Positions 1 through 11,042 of a stretch of DNA of 64,000 bases are shown piece after piece; the first letter of the stretch is position 1; each line of letters begins with the position of its first letter. Source of the DNA: Podospora comata. Its lineage: Eukaryota; Ascomycota; Sordariomycetes; Sordariales; Podosporaceae. Location: the NCBI GenBank assembly GCA_017354895.1, contig CP071493.1, forward strand, positions 1,984,001 to 2,048,000. Direction: 5' to 3'. A program made the position numbers and the translations under genes. Under the pieces are notes generated by a model. It ran no database searches. It saw nothing but the letters and a program-made list of their open reading frames with translations, and had not been told where the DNA came from.

Positions 1-719
1 CGGCATCCCCAGGCTCCACGAGGTGACAGATCGACCAATTGCGTGTTAACGAACCAGCTGCTCGCTTGCCATCCCAACACCACCACACCTTGATAACACC
101 CACGTAGCATTTCCTGCACGCCAAACACCACCCTCTCTGCACCTTCTGCTTACAGAGACACGCTGGGATTGGTCGTTTGTGGCCTCACTTCCCGACAGAA
201 GACCCGGAACAAAGATCCTTTTCGATATTCGGGAGTGCATCGCGCTGATCGCCCGCTCGGTGATATCGGTGTGGCCCCCGCATCCAATAGAGCGGACAAT
301 ACGTCAACGAACAACGGTCAAGTGACTGGAAGAGGAAGTTGAGACTGACGCCTTCACTCCACACCAACCAGAATCTGTTTTCTGCTGGGGGAAAAAAATG
401 GACACCATGGGTTCGTGACTTCCCCCCCTCACTTCTCCGCCGTCCGACTTTGAACATTAAATACACAACTCCCATCCCGCACCATCCAAGCAATTGATTC
501 CCGCTCGTTCCTCTTCTTCATGATTCATTACCCTCCCACCATCAACGGTAGCGTACTTTTCAAGCACCGTTGCTCAAAGCCCGGCTGAATCCCGTCTTTC
601 CGGTCCACTAGACCGTCGTTTCAAACCAAACTTGATAGTTTGTGTCGGCTAACACAATCTGGGCTCTCACAGCAGCCAACGACATCGTTACATCAAAAGA
701 AAGGCTAGTCCTGGAGCAG
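1..719. other. Upstream non-coding region
   Basis: No supported gene is seen here on either strand. Open frames on the minus strand (about 46-493) have no recognisable domain and use non-ATG starts. The last 200 bases are pyrimidine-rich and probably serve as promoter and 5' leader of the transporter that begins at 720. Confidence 0.5.
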
Positions 720-2391
720 ATGATTAGCATGAGTGACGACAGAGAGAAAGACTCCATCAGCGAGGCTCAGCGAAGCCACGACGAAGGAATGGAGTTTCCA
801 GAAGATCCAGACGCCCATCTCACGGCGGCCGAGAAGGCCGAAGTGGTAAGAATTGACTTGAGTCATGTATTTTTCAACTCAATTTAGCGCTAACAACCAT
901 CATACAGGACCGCAAGTTACTCTGGAAGTTAGATAAGAAGCTGATGCCATGGGTAACTCCATTGTCACTCCCTCACTCGGCCTTGAACAAGACTAACCGC
1001 ATTTCAGCTTTGTTTCCTTTACCTCCTCGCCTTTCTCGACAGAACGAACATTGGCAATGCCAAAATCGCCGGTCTCTCTGAAGACCTCGGCCTCACCGTC
1101 TCGTCTTACAATGCCACCCTCACCATCTTTTTTGTGTCGTACGCCGTCTTTGAACCCATCACCAATATCATGCTAAAACGATACCGGCCCTCGGTCTTCA
1201 TCCCCATCATCATGTGAGTCCCGGTCAAATCTACTTCTTTGTACCACTCTGACAATCAATATCAGGGTGCTTTGGGGCGCAAGCATGTTAGGAATGGGCT
1301 TCGTCAAAAACTGGTCCGGCCTCATGTGCGCCCGCTGGTTCCTCGGCCTCACCGAAGCGGGCCTCTTCCCCGGCGTGAATTACTACCTCTCGTGCTGGTA
1401 CAAGCGTTCTGAATTTGGCCTGCGCGCTGCCGTCTTCTTCTCGGCAGCTGCCTTGTCCGGCTCGTTCGGTGGTTTACTCGCTGCTGCCATCGAAAATATG
1501 CACGGCATCGCTGGCCTCCCAGGCTGGGCCTGGATTTTCATTCTGGAGGGCCTCCTTACCATCATCGTCGGTATCATGTCTTTCTGGCTAGTCTACGACT
1601 TTCCCACCGAAGCCAAGTTCTTGTCTGAAGTTGACAGAGCGAGAGTTGTCAGGAGGCTAAAGTTTGACAAGCAGAGCTCGGCGGAGAATGAAAAGTACAC
1701 CAACAGTGCGCTGTGGGAGAGTCTGAAGGATTGGAAGATGTGGCTCGGGATGGTGATTTACATGGGGTGTGACATGCCGCTTTACGCGTTTTCTCTGTTC
1801 CTGCCGACGATTATCAGCGATATGGGTTGGAACACGTCTGTCATTCGAGCGCAGCTTATGAGCGTGCCCCCGTATGCAGCAGCTGCTATCCTGACGGTTG
1901 TTGTCGGTTTCATCGCCGACAGGACAAGACAGAGAGGCCTCTGCAACATTCTGGTCTCAGTCTTGGGGGTGGCGGGGTTCGCAATGTTACTGGCGAGCGA
2001 GGATGCAGCGGTCAAGTACGTCGGCACGTTTCTCGGAGCGTTGGGGATCTACCCTTGCATATCGAACACTATCTCGTGGATGGCAAACAACACCGAGGGG
2101 GTTTACAAGAGGGGGGTGGTGATGGGGTTTGTGATTGGGTGGGGAAATCTGAACGGGGTGGTGAGCAGTAATATCTTCTTCAACGGGCCAAGATTTGTGG
2201 AGGGACACGCGGTGATTATTGCGTACATGGCGGTCTTCCTCTTTGGGGGGTCGGTGTTGATGACGGTGCTGTTGAGGAGGGAGAATGCGAAACGGTTGAG
2301 GGGGAAGAGGGATTACCTGGTGGAGGGGATGAGCGAGAAGGAGATGGAGAGATTAGGAGACAGGAGGCCGGATTTTATTTATACGGTTTGA
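720..2391 (+). CDS. MFS transporter, allantoate permease (Dal5/ACS) family
   Basis: This gene encodes a plasma-membrane major facilitator that probably imports a small organic anion or vitamin-like molecule. I join four exons: 720-845, 908-952, 1008-1213 and 1266-2391, giving about 500 residues, a normal length for the family. All introns are GT-AG (62, 55 and 52 nt) and the phases agree. After an acidic cytoplasmic N-terminus, the family signature DRTNIGNAKIAGL lies at about residues 68-80 at the end of the first membrane helix. RWFLGLTEAGLFPG at about 149 matches the conserved helix 4 region. Roughly twelve hydrophobic helices can be read. I chose the ATG at 720; a second one at 729 is possible. 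The open frame continues upstream to a GTG at 642, but that is unlikely as a eukaryotic start. Substrate cannot be told from sequence; nicotinate, biotin, allantoate and pantothenate carriers all share these motifs. Confidence 0.85.
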
Positions 2392-5300
2392 GGAGGTTGA
2401 ATGAAGGGAGGGAGAGGGAGAGGTGGACGACGATGAAGATACCATTTTGCTGTTTTTTTTTTGGTTGGTGGTAGGCATTGCCTGTTGTGTCTTGAGGCTT
2501 CAACACCTTTCACCGCACATTCGAAATATTTTGGGCCTTTTTATGTGGTATTATTTCTCCGCGGCAGTAAAAAAAATGGAGTGGTTCTTTTTTTGTTCGC
2601 TCGGTGTTTTTATTTTATTTTACATTTTATACATGAGCAATCATGGCACAACCACCATCTATCTTTATGGACTCCCCCCCTTCTCTCTCTCTGCACATGT
2701 GAAGTGAAGTCTGCTTGACTGACGCTACGCAGATTGCAGTCACAAGTCACAGTCACACAGTCCACAGTCGTAAGCTGAGAGGGTCTGGTGGTCCTGTATC
2801 CAGACGGGAAAAATTGGAGGCATCACATGTGGATGTGAATCCCTCAGTTTGGAGAGGGACGGTAACGTCGGAAAGCACGACATGTGGTTTTCCCACTGGC
2901 TAGTTGTACAGAGGGCATGTGTAGGACAGGTTGGGAGAAAGAGGTTTCGGCTCGGGAAGAACTCAGGTACTCAGGTTGGCCGAGAGAGTGACGGTAGGAA
3001 ACATGGCGGGAGAATAGGTGCACATGTTAGCTGCACCAAAGGTGATTGCTTGGTTGCGGTATGGCTTTGGTGGTGTAAATTCTGGGACGTGTTGTAAACT
3101 TCTCTTCACTCAAGAACAAGAAAGTCGCATTGGTCATCACGGAATGTCTGGTTTGATGGGATACAATCTACCCAGCATCCAGGTGTGGGTTTGTTCAGTG
3201 TACGGAGGATTACTCCTGACGGGAGACCATCAGATTTGAGGGGTAACAGCTTGCCATGGCTAGTAGTACAGTCTTGAGAGTACTACTGCCCAACCTGAGG
3301 AGACAGCTTGCTTAGCCCGTTTTGTAAATAAAGAGGCTCGCGGCCCGGTCGAAATGAGACAGCCTGTGGATGACGTCTGCCAAAACAAGGTGAGCTGCTT
3401 TCTGTTGTGCCAGTCCTCCGCATACGGCGGCACCTACAACTGCCTCGGCTCCTCCGTCGGTCTTATGCGTGCGCATGTCAGAAGAGTGGTGTTTGTTCAA
3501 TGTCTCTTTCTGATATTGTACAGCCGCCGTTGCCGTCGGTTTGGGCCGTTGTTGGACCTGGTGGTCGGCGGGAAAAGGGGTAGGGAAGAAAATGCCGAGC
3601 TTGCCGACAGCATGCAATAGGTACCTGGTAGGAAAACGGTAGCGCCAGGCCAAGAGCTGAACTTTCGACCTGTCCGTCGATCGAACACGCGTGTTGTCTC
3701 GGGGTTTGCAGCCAAGGTGAATACGTCAAAAAGGCGCAGCTGCGGTTCTCACCATCGAGACGCAGTCGAACGGGTACCTATGGTAGGTAGCTACACGGAC
3801 AGTAAGAGTTGCATTTGCTGCCCAGGCTGGCTGCCCGACTGCCAGGAAGCAAGGATGGGGGCGGTCGTTTCAGGGGTAATTGTAACGTCTCTGACCTTTT
3901 TGACTAAGATCAAAGACCACAAAGCTCGAGCGCCGGGCACAGCAGCGACATTGTGCGTTGACAAGCGGGCGCGGTGACACTGGGCTTGCTGGGAAGACGG
4001 GCAGGAGGGCGATTCAGCGGAGTCTGTTGACGCTCTGTGGCAGAGCGCGGACATGGGACTGCCATGATGGTTTGTGTTGCTGGTTCAGAGGCAGGTCTTG
4101 GGTGCTGCTCAATCGTATCTGGCGAAGTTGCAGTTTGGTGTGCCCTGCTGTGTGCTGTGTTACCGTGGCCATCCCACGATGTCCCTTGGCCTTGGTTGCC
4201 CGGACTGGTGCCTTTCGGCGGTCCTCTTCTGAGGGGCACAAATGTCCAGGACGTCTCTGTATGGCGAGTATATGTCTCAACATCCAGCGACGTTTGTGTC
4301 ACCGCGCAAGAAGTCGCAAAAATAAAATAAAAAACCATGAAAAGGAAACAAAGACGGAATACGGGCTGCGTGCCAAGGGAGGCCCAGTTTGAAATGTGTC
4401 GGCCTTTGATTGTGTTTGATGCCCGATCAGTGCTTGCCTTTCGAGGCCCCCACGTTTGAAGTGTAGTGCTCTCTGCAAGGCTCACTTCGGATGAGGCACC
4501 GTTGACACGCGTTGTCCGCAGGAAGTTGTTGTCAAGGCTGGCCGGGTTTGAGATTTTGTGCTGTCCTGACACCTGATTGACTGCTCGAGATGCATGCTGA
4601 GATCACCAAGCCAGACACAGACGATTAATGGTCGATGACGGGCGGGAGAGTGCTGCGGAGGAGTGCCTGTCCCTGCAGATAGCTGCAGGTTGCAGGACCG
4701 GTAGCAGCCACACCACCTGAGCCCCTTTCTCACCGATGCCCGACGGGGGAGATGGTCCTGGTGGTCTTCATTCCAGTGACTTGAGGTAGGAGCCAGGTAG
4801 GTAGGTATCATCAAATGATAACCTCGCCTGCATATTCTGACCGACCCGAGATTCAGCGGCATGGCTCGATCGGCACAGTTGGTGAGCTGATTCTGGGTGC
4901 CGCACCACATACATATCAATATGCGTAGGGAATGCCATTGGTGTCGGATGAAAATAGGATTCACCGTCCAACGCCTCTACAACGTCTCCCTGCTGCCGGG
5001 CGCAGCTGGGGGTGTTTGATGCAGAACGAGCTGACGAATAAGACGATGACCGTTCATGAGTCACGAGATTCCAAAGCAGCGCACAGGCACAAGGCAAGAA
5101 AGAAGGCGGCCAAAATGGAACCGTTCCGGAAGGGCTTCACCGCTGCTGTAATCCCAGAGGACCCTGGTCAGTCCTTCACATCGACTGCTCCTTTGGACCA
5201 TATTCATCATCACCTCGACAGTGGATTGGCTGCCGCCGTTGAAATAAATCGAAGCCATTGGCTGGACCAAAGTGCAAGAAGAGGCACTCCTGCTGCCAGA

Positions 5301-5662
5301 CCGGACAACTGTGTGGGACCTGACAGCTGCGTCGGGCTATGAGAGCACTCACCAGACCAGGGCATCATTGTAAGATTCAACTACTCCTTCCCTTTCCCTC
5401 AGGTAGTGCACCTTTCTTCCTCCCTTCTTGTCAGAAGGTTCAGCCATAAGAACCCACAAGAATCGGAACTCAAACGTACCATTAAAAACCCCTCAGTCTT
5501 CTCCTCTATTCCCAAATTCTCTCCCCTCTTCACTCTTTTCCAACCACAAACAAATCAATCACCACTTCAACTGTATCATATCACTCTTCAGAGTATACTA
5601 CAGGCATCCTTCATCACCTCTCTGGCAGCAGCATCACGGCATATCAAATCATACTTCTCAAA
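2392..5662. other. Gene-poor stretch, 3.3 kb
   Basis: The first 300 bases are T-rich and are probably the 3' end of the transporter transcript. The rest holds many short overlapping open frames on both strands (for example around 3312-3653 and 3910-4572) with no domain, no coherent exon chain and no conserved motif. Short TAGGTAGG-type runs occur near 3785 and 4790. From about 5400 the plus strand becomes C/T-rich and A-containing in the manner of a fungal 5' leader for the small gene at 5663. Confidence 0.5.
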
Positions 5663-5943
5663 ATGCCGTCCTCCAGTTTCAGCAGCTCCTTTTCATCCAC
5701 CGCTGCCGGCGAGGAATCTCGGATTCCTCCCGACTACGAGTGGAAGTACCACAGCGGTCATGAGTCCAGTCGCCTCTGTTCCTGCAAGACTTGGTGTGTC
5801 ACTCAGTCCCCTTCCGTCATTGATCTCCTTTTCAATGTCGAGAGGACAGTCGCTAATATCTTTGATTTTGACACGATAGCTCCTGTGGTGCTGCTGTCCC
5901 CTACGCCGGCGACCTCTGTGACGACTGCTCCAAGCCACACTAG
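5663..5943 (+). CDS. Small cysteine-rich protein, 64 aa, one intron
   Basis: The gene has two exons, 5663-5793 and 5880-5943, separated by an 86-nt intron with donor GTGTGT, branch-like GCTAAT near 5852 and acceptor ATAG. Reading straight through the intron would give an unrelated 100-residue tail; splicing replaces it with a compact cysteine motif. The product starts with a serine-rich stretch (MPSSSFSSSFSS), then an IPPDYEWKYH segment, and ends in CSCKTC, SCG and CDDC, six cysteines spaced like a small metal-binding knuckle. No signal peptide is visible, so it is probably intracellular. A long C/T-rich leader precedes the ATG, as in well-expressed fungal genes. I do not recognise a named family; zinc binding is inference from spacing only. 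Confidence 0.7.
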
Positions 5944-6956
5944 GACAGACGTGTTCTTTGGTTGATTTTTGGAGGGCCGTCTTGGTGTCGGATAGGTAGA
6001 CTCTGTGGGAGGCCTGTTATGTTCTGAGATGGGTGTTGGTGTTCTTTCTGTGGACTCTGTGTCTGGATTCAAGCAGCTGGTGCCTCCGATAGGACCGGAG
6101 AAGGAGTTGCTTTAACATGTTTTGGTTCGTCACTTTCAGTCCATCATCTCTTCCAGAGGTTGGCCTAGTGTGAGCTGGTGTGACTGACACTCCTTGACAC
6201 AGCACCATTCGTCCAAGCAATGTACCTTTCCTCGGTTTCTTTCTCTCTGCTTTCCCCACGCCGGTACTTCATTCCCGACACGCCTCTCGGCCCTGGGACC
6301 ACGAGGCCGGATCCTATTCTTATATCTTCACAACGAGCAGACGGTAACCCATTATCGCGACCGCTACTCCTATACCAGTCCGGTCCTGTCCTCCCCGGAT
6401 TTCCAGAGACTTGACATCGGCACCCAAACAACCTGTACTGGGTCTTTGCCAGCTCCTTCTCCTTTCGAGCCCCTTCTGCCTTGCGACACTTTGGGCGGTC
6501 ATCCTTCGCTCCTCTCCAGAACAGCACCTCCACCGCTCCTCTCCGGAACATCACCTCCACCGCCTTGACAACCATGTCCCAGTCAAGTCGTCATGGGGTG
6601 CCACAACGAACTCGTTGCAGTCAACTTCCAGTGCCTGGTTTCGTCGGCAGAGGACTGGGTGCGTGTCGCGGGTACCCTCTGGCCTAGGATCTCGTCGGTA
6701 CTATTCTTGGAACGAGGATCTCAAACCAGCCAGATTGCCCTCATGAAATCACTTTTCTGAAGAAAGGAGTATTATGGGTTGGCAACAAAGGTGTGGGTAA
6801 AATTGATGATATCGGTGATGTATGGAAGAAGGACAGAAAGGAAAAGGCTGTGGCCCAGGTTGCACCCTTCGAATCATTTTTCTGTATCAATACACATTGT
6901 ACGATTATATATTGATCCAGTCCGTCTAGACGTGCCTAGTTTGTTGTGAGCGTTTA
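5944..6956. other. Intergenic region
   Basis: No supported gene is seen. A C/T-rich stretch (about 6190-6580) resembles a transcript leader and is followed by an ATG at 6574, but the frame closes after 37 codons and I find no convincing splice to extend it. Confidence 0.4.
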
Positions 6957-7630
6957 CCAATCCCCACCGCCCCCCAAATAATCAATTCCATTATACGCCA
7001 ATGCATCTGCACTTCCCTCTCCCTTGTGCTTGACCACGTGCGTGAGAGCAGCATCCATGAGCCTCTGCCTCACCTCCTCGGGCGTATGAGCCCCATAGAC
7101 CATCATGAAATACGCCGCCAACCTAGCAACATGCGGAGCAGCCATGCTCGTCTCGCTCATCACCGCACTGGCATGATTATCTCCAAACCCAGCCGACATG
7201 ACGTCCACCCCGGGAGCAAAGATATCAATCCCCTTCCCATAACTGGAAAACCCAGCTCTGGTACCATTCTGGTCCGTGGCCGCAACAGTAATCGCATCAG
7301 GACACAAAGCAGGCGAGAGATGCTCTGTCAAGTTATTATCATTCCTTGCGGAGTTGAAGCGATCTGGGTGGTCGGGTGGGATGGTGAAGTTAGGCCCAAA
7401 ACGGACTTTGGACTTTGTAGAATTGGAAGGGGGGGGGAGTCCTGGTTGGGCTGGAGGTGGGAGAGGCGGGATTGCCCACAGTTTTGGGCTGGTTGGACGT
7501 GGGTTTTGAGGTAGAAATGGGGGGTGGCTCATTGGTGTTGCTGTCTCTTTTGGAGTTGGTCGGTGCGAGGAGATTGAAGATGGTATTGGCTTGGGTGGTG
7601 ACTAGGGCGTTGGGTTCAACGCGCTTGATC

Positions 7631-7666
<36 letters not shown>

Positions 7667-8044
7667 CAGTAGAGCTCTTGATGGTTGGAAATGAGCAAGC
7701 TGTCTCACAAAGTCTAGCTGCTCAACGTGCTCGGGGTCAAGGTGTCCATGGAAGGCTCGAAACCCGGACCCGATGTTGAAGTGCTGGATGACACCGGCGT
7801 ATTGATTGGCGGCTGTTGAGAATCTTTGCGCCGTGGCGTGAATACCCACGGGGTGGGCAAGAAACTGCTCATGAGAGAGATCAGGGCCGTCGTGGAATTG
7901 GACCGAGTACTCATTCGCGAGAGACTTTTGGGTATTAGGGTTGGAAGGGGAGTGAGGAGAATGAAATGTCGCCGGGATGGCGTTGACGAAGACATCCGTC
8001 AGTAGGATGAGGCTTGAAGTGAGTGACTTCAATGTTGGAGTCAT
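6957..8044 (-). pseudogene. Decayed subtilase (S8, proteinase-K-like) gene
   Basis: Two separated remnants of one secreted serine protease lie in different frames. The upstream part (ATG at 8042-8044) reads as a hydrophobic signal-like N-terminus followed by an I9 propeptide (NEYSVQFHDG... to HVEQLDFVRQ). The downstream part (about 7320-6957) reads as the end of the S8 domain: CPDAITVAATDQNGTRAGFS, IDIFAPGVDV and SETSMAAPHVA with the catalytic serine. Between them, where the catalytic Asp and His regions should be, there is only a 36-nt run of TGT triplets (7631-7666) and Pro/Ser-rich reading. In the serine motif the usual Gly before Thr-Ser-Met is Glu, and the Gly after HVA is Arg. Loss of two of three catalytic residues and the frame change point to a pseudogene. 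An unusual intron structure could hide part of the domain, but the sequence gap is too short for a whole one. Confidence 0.8.
7631..7666. repeat. (TGT)12 microsatellite
   Basis: Twelve uninterrupted TGT triplets lie inside the decayed protease. On the minus strand they read as a polythreonine run. Such a tract would be unusual inside the folded core of a subtilase, so it fits relaxed constraint. Confidence 0.95.
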
Positions 8045-8522
8045 GTTGCCGAGACGTAAACAAATTAGCAGTCGAAGACGAACAAAACAAATCTCGATGT
8101 TGATGAGATATGGGTAGTGATATGTCCCAGAACAGATGCCTAAGTACAATGAAGTCGAAGGCAACAGTGGTCGTTACGTGGAATGGGTTGCATGAGCACG
8201 CAGATGATGTTGCCTTTAAGAGCTGGACAGGTATCCCAGTAAACGGAGGTTTGTATTCATCCCACTGGGAACAGTAGCCACGCACTTGTCATGAAACATC
8301 ATCTCAAGATCTTGAAACAATTGTCATTCTTCATAAGGCATCAATCCAAGGTATCTAAATAACAATAAGCACGTAACCCCATTCTAAACTCCAGCTCCTC
8401 TGACTGACCGGCCAGGCGTCTACATCCTGAGGCCACCAATCGGTCAGTGACCATCCGTCATTGTCCAAACCCATTAATCACCGGAATTACTAAAAAATAG
8501 CTCCTCGAATGACCCCTGTTGG
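8045..8522. other. Intergenic region
   Basis: This lies between the protease remnant and the 3' end of the dynamin gene. I see no gene. It probably contains the dynamin transcript's 3' end and the former promoter of the protease. Confidence 0.5.
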
Positions 8523-11042
8523 TTAACTCCTTACAGGCTTTCTCCTTCTCGAGGCCTCAAACTCCACAGCATCGTTACCGAAGGGATGGTTCGGGGAATA
8601 ACCTCCGCCGTTAGTGTAGTACTGCTCGGGAGCGCCGCGCGGGGTGCGAGTAGTCGAGGTCGGAGAATACGCGCGACCCTCTTCATCCCTCACTTTTCCC
8701 GGCCGGGGCGGCGGAGGAGGCGCTGCCTGAGGTGGCCGTGTCGTGTATCCAGTGTCTGGAACATGATCAGTCTCCACAGTCACTTCCGGTCTGATGGGTC
8801 CGTAAGTGGTGCTCGGGGCATGAGTGGATGGTGGTGGAGGAGCCTGGGAGGGGGGCTGAGAGTATCTAGTGTTGTCATCGTACCCTCTGCTTGGTTGCGG
8901 CTGTGGCGTGAACTCCCCACTGGAGGGCTGTCGCGAGCGTCTTGACCGTTTGCTGGTGCTTCGACGTACTGGCTTGGGAGCCTCATCATCGGACGTCGAC
9001 TCGCCATCTTCGAGTGCATCCTCGGCGTATGCCCTGAGCTCCTTGCGCATGGCAAGACTGGCACAGATATCCTTGGCCTCTTCGATGGCCTTCTTCTGGA
9101 CCTTCAATGTCTGTCTCCGATCCCTTGTCTCCTTGTTCTCGGCAGCGATAGCCTCGACAATCTCGTTGCTCAAGCCCAAGACTTCGACCGAGTTGAAGAT
9201 GCCGTACATGCCCTGGAGCAGATGTCTCTCGACAACCTGGACAATGGTATTGCGGATGAAGGTCTTGGCAGCGAGCTCATAGTAGATGAGCATCTTCTCG
9301 AGCACTTCTTCGGCTTCCGTGTACCGGGCACCATTTTGTGAGCTGGCGATGTGCCAGGCTCGCAAGCGCTCCTCGTATTCAGGGTCGTAGGGTTGGACCT
9401 CAAGGTTCTGGTCTTGCATAAGGAGATCCAGTTCGCGCTGGGCTTTGGCCATCAGAGCCTTCATCTGGGGGTCGAGGAAATGACGCCGGAGCGGCTCGCG
9501 CATGCGCTTCGGCCAAGCATAGTCGATAAGCTCGCCGAGAAACTCGTTGCAAACAACGCCGAGGTTGTCCTTGTGCTCTTGGGCCAGCTTGGGCCAGTTC
9601 TCCGAGTAACTCTGGAAGAGCATGTAAACAGCTCGGGGTTTGGCGTCCATTGGGAATTCAGTACCGCGGATCTGTCGGAGCAACATTTCAACCTCGCTAG
9701 TCACAAACTCTCGCTTAGCATGGTTAATCGGAGCAGGATCGTCGAGGTCTCCTGATGCGGGGGGCATGGCGAAGTTGAGCTTGCGCCCCTGGGCCCTGAT
9801 TCTTTGCGAAAAGCGGTCATTTTCTTCGCTAGCACGGGCGCGGAGGTTCTGCGCTGGCGTGCCTCTCGGGTCGGCAGTAACTCTGAAGAAGGTCTTCTTC
9901 GGAGGGTTCTTGTAGAAGCCGTATACAGCTGGAATGACAAGTTCCTTGGATGCCGAGAAGAGTTCAACGAGCTCAATCCGCATCTCCTCCGGGGTGTCCT
10001 TGCCGATGCCTAGGGATTCGAGTTCGGCGTTGGTGTCGTCAAGTGCCTTTTGGATCTGCTTGCGCAAGATATGGACGTGCTTTCCGATGTGAAGCTGGAG
10101 CTGGACGCTGAGCTTCTGCATCAATGCCCTTGTGCCACAGATGTTACGTGGGACTTGGGCCCATTTTCCGCTGTTAAAGAAGGAATCCTCTACCCGACGT
10201 CTCTCCTCCGGGGTGGGCCATGGCTGGCCGGCCTCTCGGGGTCCGGGGTTCAGGAGAACATACCAGCCCAAGCGGAAATCGTTTCTCTTATCCTTGTTCA
10301 TGACGAGGTCGATGAACTTGTCTTCGAGGCCAATCGACTCGGTAAGGTCGGGCTTGGTCAACACACCAATGGTTCTTGACCCATTGGGATCGAAATGCCG
10401 TGCCTTGGTGAGAATAGGGGCTTGAACGTAATCCGAATTTCCGCCGACGACTGCCAGAATGATGGTGCGAGAGCTCTTCATGTAGCGATCGGAAAGGGCC
10501 TCGATAGTTCGGATATCTTCGAGCGACTGGTCGTTGTTGGCGTTGCGAACGAGGCCAGGCAAGTCGACGAGGGTCAGAAGGGGCATATCAGGACCCCTTT
10601 TCTCCACCACAAGGATATCTCGAGCAGCAAAGCGGCCGGGGATGTTCTTTGGCGCAATCATGTCGACAGCCGACCGCATGAGCTGCTCAAACGGCATGTT
10701 GGTGTTAACCATTCCGCCAAACTGCCTCAACCTCTCCTGCTCGGGAAATGGCCTGTTCTTGTCGGGAATGACAGACACTGTGATGCTGGCTTGTGGTGCC
10801 CTCCTCAGCCTGATTTCGGTTGCAAATCTGGTGCAGGCGCCGGCATCTCGTGGAAAAGGGGTGCCGGTGATGGCCTCGAGGACGGAGCTCTTGCCGGCGC
10901 TCTGGTCGCCGACGACGACGATCTGCGGGAGCTTGACATTGTCAAGTTGGGCAAACTGAAGCTTGTCAATAAGATCGAGGAGAGCGCGTTGGTCTCCGGC
11001 CAGCTCCTGGGCGTCCAGGGCGACCTCTAGCCTGGTGACCAT
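8523..11042 (-). CDS. Dynamin-like large GTPase (Mx-type), 839 aa
   Basis: A single uninterrupted frame encodes a dynamin-superfamily GTPase that would self-assemble on membranes and use GTP to remodel or divide them. The GTPase domain shows G1 GDQSAGKS at residues 45-52, the G2 threonine near 71, G3 DLPG at 160-163 and G4 TKPD at 229-232. A helical middle/stalk region follows, and a GTPase effector region runs to about residue 690 (the segment with LLQGMYGIFNSVEVLGLSNE). No PH domain is visible. The last 140 residues are disordered and rich in Pro, Arg, Ser and Thr, including a PPPPPRPGK run that could bind SH3 proteins. The closest class is the fungal Mx-like dynamins rather than Vps1 or Dnm1; cellular target is unknown. 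The ATG at 11040-11042 precedes a normal N-terminal helix. Confidence 0.93.
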   Translation of the reverse strand: MVTRLEVALDAQELAGDQRALLDLIDKLQFAQLDNVKLPQIVVVGDQSAGKSSVLEAITGTPFPRDAGACTRFATEIRLRRAPQASITVSVIPDKNRPFPEQERLRQFGGMVNTNMPFEQLMRSAVDMIAPKNIPGRFAARDILVVEKRGPDMPLLTLVDLPGLVRNANNDQSLEDIRTIEALSDRYMKSSRTIILAVVGGNSDYVQAPILTKARHFDPNGSRTIGVLTKPDLTESIGLEDKFIDLVMNKDKRNDFRLGWYVLLNPGPREAGQPWPTPEERRRVEDSFFNSGKWAQVPRNICGTRALMQKLSVQLQLHIGKHVHILRKQIQKALDDTNAELESLGIGKDTPEEMRIELVELFSASKELVIPAVYGFYKNPPKKTFFRVTADPRGTPAQNLRARASEENDRFSQRIRAQGRKLNFAMPPASGDLDDPAPINHAKREFVTSEVEMLLRQIRGTEFPMDAKPRAVYMLFQSYSENWPKLAQEHKDNLGVVCNEFLGELIDYAWPKRMREPLRRHFLDPQMKALMAKAQRELDLLMQDQNLEVQPYDPEYEERLRAWHIASSQNGARYTEAEEVLEKMLIYYELAAKTFIRNTIVQVVERHLLQGMYGIFNSVEVLGLSNEIVEAIAAENKETRDRRQTLKVQKKAIEEAKDICASLAMRKELRAYAEDALEDGESTSDDEAPKPVRRSTSKRSRRSRQPSSGEFTPQPQPSRGYDDNTRYSQPPSQAPPPPSTHAPSTTYGPIRPEVTVETDHVPDTGYTTRPPQAAPPPPPRPGKVRDEEGRAYSPTSTTRTPRGAPEQYYTNGGGYSPNHPFGNDAVEFEASRRRKPVRS

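Noticed and set aside
3910-4572. 220-codon minus-strand frame
   Set aside because: No domain, no conserved motif, non-ATG context and overlapping open frames on the other strand; probably chance.
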